A stretch of 64,000 nt of DNA. Origin: Streptomyces mobaraensis NBRC 13819 = DSM 40847 (lineage in GTDB: Bacteria > Actinomycetota > Actinomycetes > Streptomycetales > Streptomycetaceae). The notes under the pieces are model-generated. The model was not told where the DNA came from. It worked only from the letters and a program-made list of their open reading frames with translations, and made no database searches. A program made the position numbers and the translations under genes. The stretch lies in contig NZ_CP072827.1 in the NCBI RefSeq assembly GCF_017916255.1, forward strand, positions 2,666,001 to 2,730,000, in the 5' to 3' direction. Below are positions 63,922 through 64,000 of the stretch, piece by piece; the stretch's first letter is position 1, and each line of letters begins with the position of its first letter.

Positions 63922-64000
63922 CCGCGCGGGCGCATGGCTGTCAATACGGCGACAAAAATCCGTCCGGGATTCATCTTTTCAAGGACTTACCCCCCAGGGT

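Overview
The window is a stretch of a Streptomyces (or very close actinobacterial) chromosome. The evidence is very high G+C with G/C-rich third codon positions, frequent GTG starts, many four-base ATGA/GTGA overlaps, leaderless-looking promoters, and families typical of the genus (tripeptidyl aminopeptidase, DUF4429/SHOCT, DUF5753 and XRE regulators, Streptomyces-type dispersed inverted repeats). No rRNA, tRNA, transposase or integrase was recognised.

Layout. 1-6 kb: the 5' part of a membrane-tethered ECF-like sigma factor with a fused zinc-binding motif (runs off the left edge), a glyoxalase-fold protein, a pair of PH-domain membrane proteins divergent from a TetR regulator, and a PLP-dependent dehydratase. 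6.07-6.29 kb: a tiny type I-E-like CRISPR array without cas genes. 6.4-14.3 kb: FUSC-type exporter, PucR-like regulator, a membrane protein translationally coupled to a two-component pair, a LuxR-type protein with a 21-bp minisatellite, and a secreted lipase. 14.4-23.4 kb: a myo-inositol catabolic cluster in two divergent arms (iolC, aldolase, iolB, iolD, iolA leftward; iolE-like and iolG-like rightward) around one operator-rich promoter region. 23.7-28.5 kb: small HTH protein, copper chaperone behind a CsoR-like box, a 0.6-kb structured non-coding gap, citrate synthase, and the RecD2 helicase. 28.8-33.9 kb: sugar isomerase-like protein, LysE and EamA transporters, LysR regulator, secreted S28 peptidase.

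34-38 kb is the most unusual part: a long PCMT-like methyltransferase immediately follows a 43-codon gene for an Asp/Gly/Asn-rich peptide with a strong ribosome binding site, preceded by three tiny overlapping genes, divergent from an XRE regulator and a DUF5753-only protein. This looks like a compact RiPP locus of the imiditide type (aspartimide-forming). 38-50 kb: a large secreted SGNH hydrolase with fibronectin-III-like domains, a single-chain double ABC exporter with one degenerate ATPase site, a KdpB P-type ATPase without KdpA/KdpC, agmatinase, and a conserved hypothetical gene. 50-60 kb: thioesterase and acyl-CoA dehydrogenase with a palindromic operator, then a TetR gene divergent from a leucine/isovalerate operon (MCC beta, MCC alpha, HMG-CoA lyase, isovaleryl-CoA dehydrogenase) with two matching 16-bp operator sites between them. 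60-64 kb: DUF4429 protein, small protein, glmS and a universal stress protein.

Metabolically the window joins inositol and leucine degradation, both yielding acetyl-CoA units, with citrate synthase; membrane, regulatory and secreted functions fill the rest. All homology statements are read from motifs and general family knowledge; no database search was possible.
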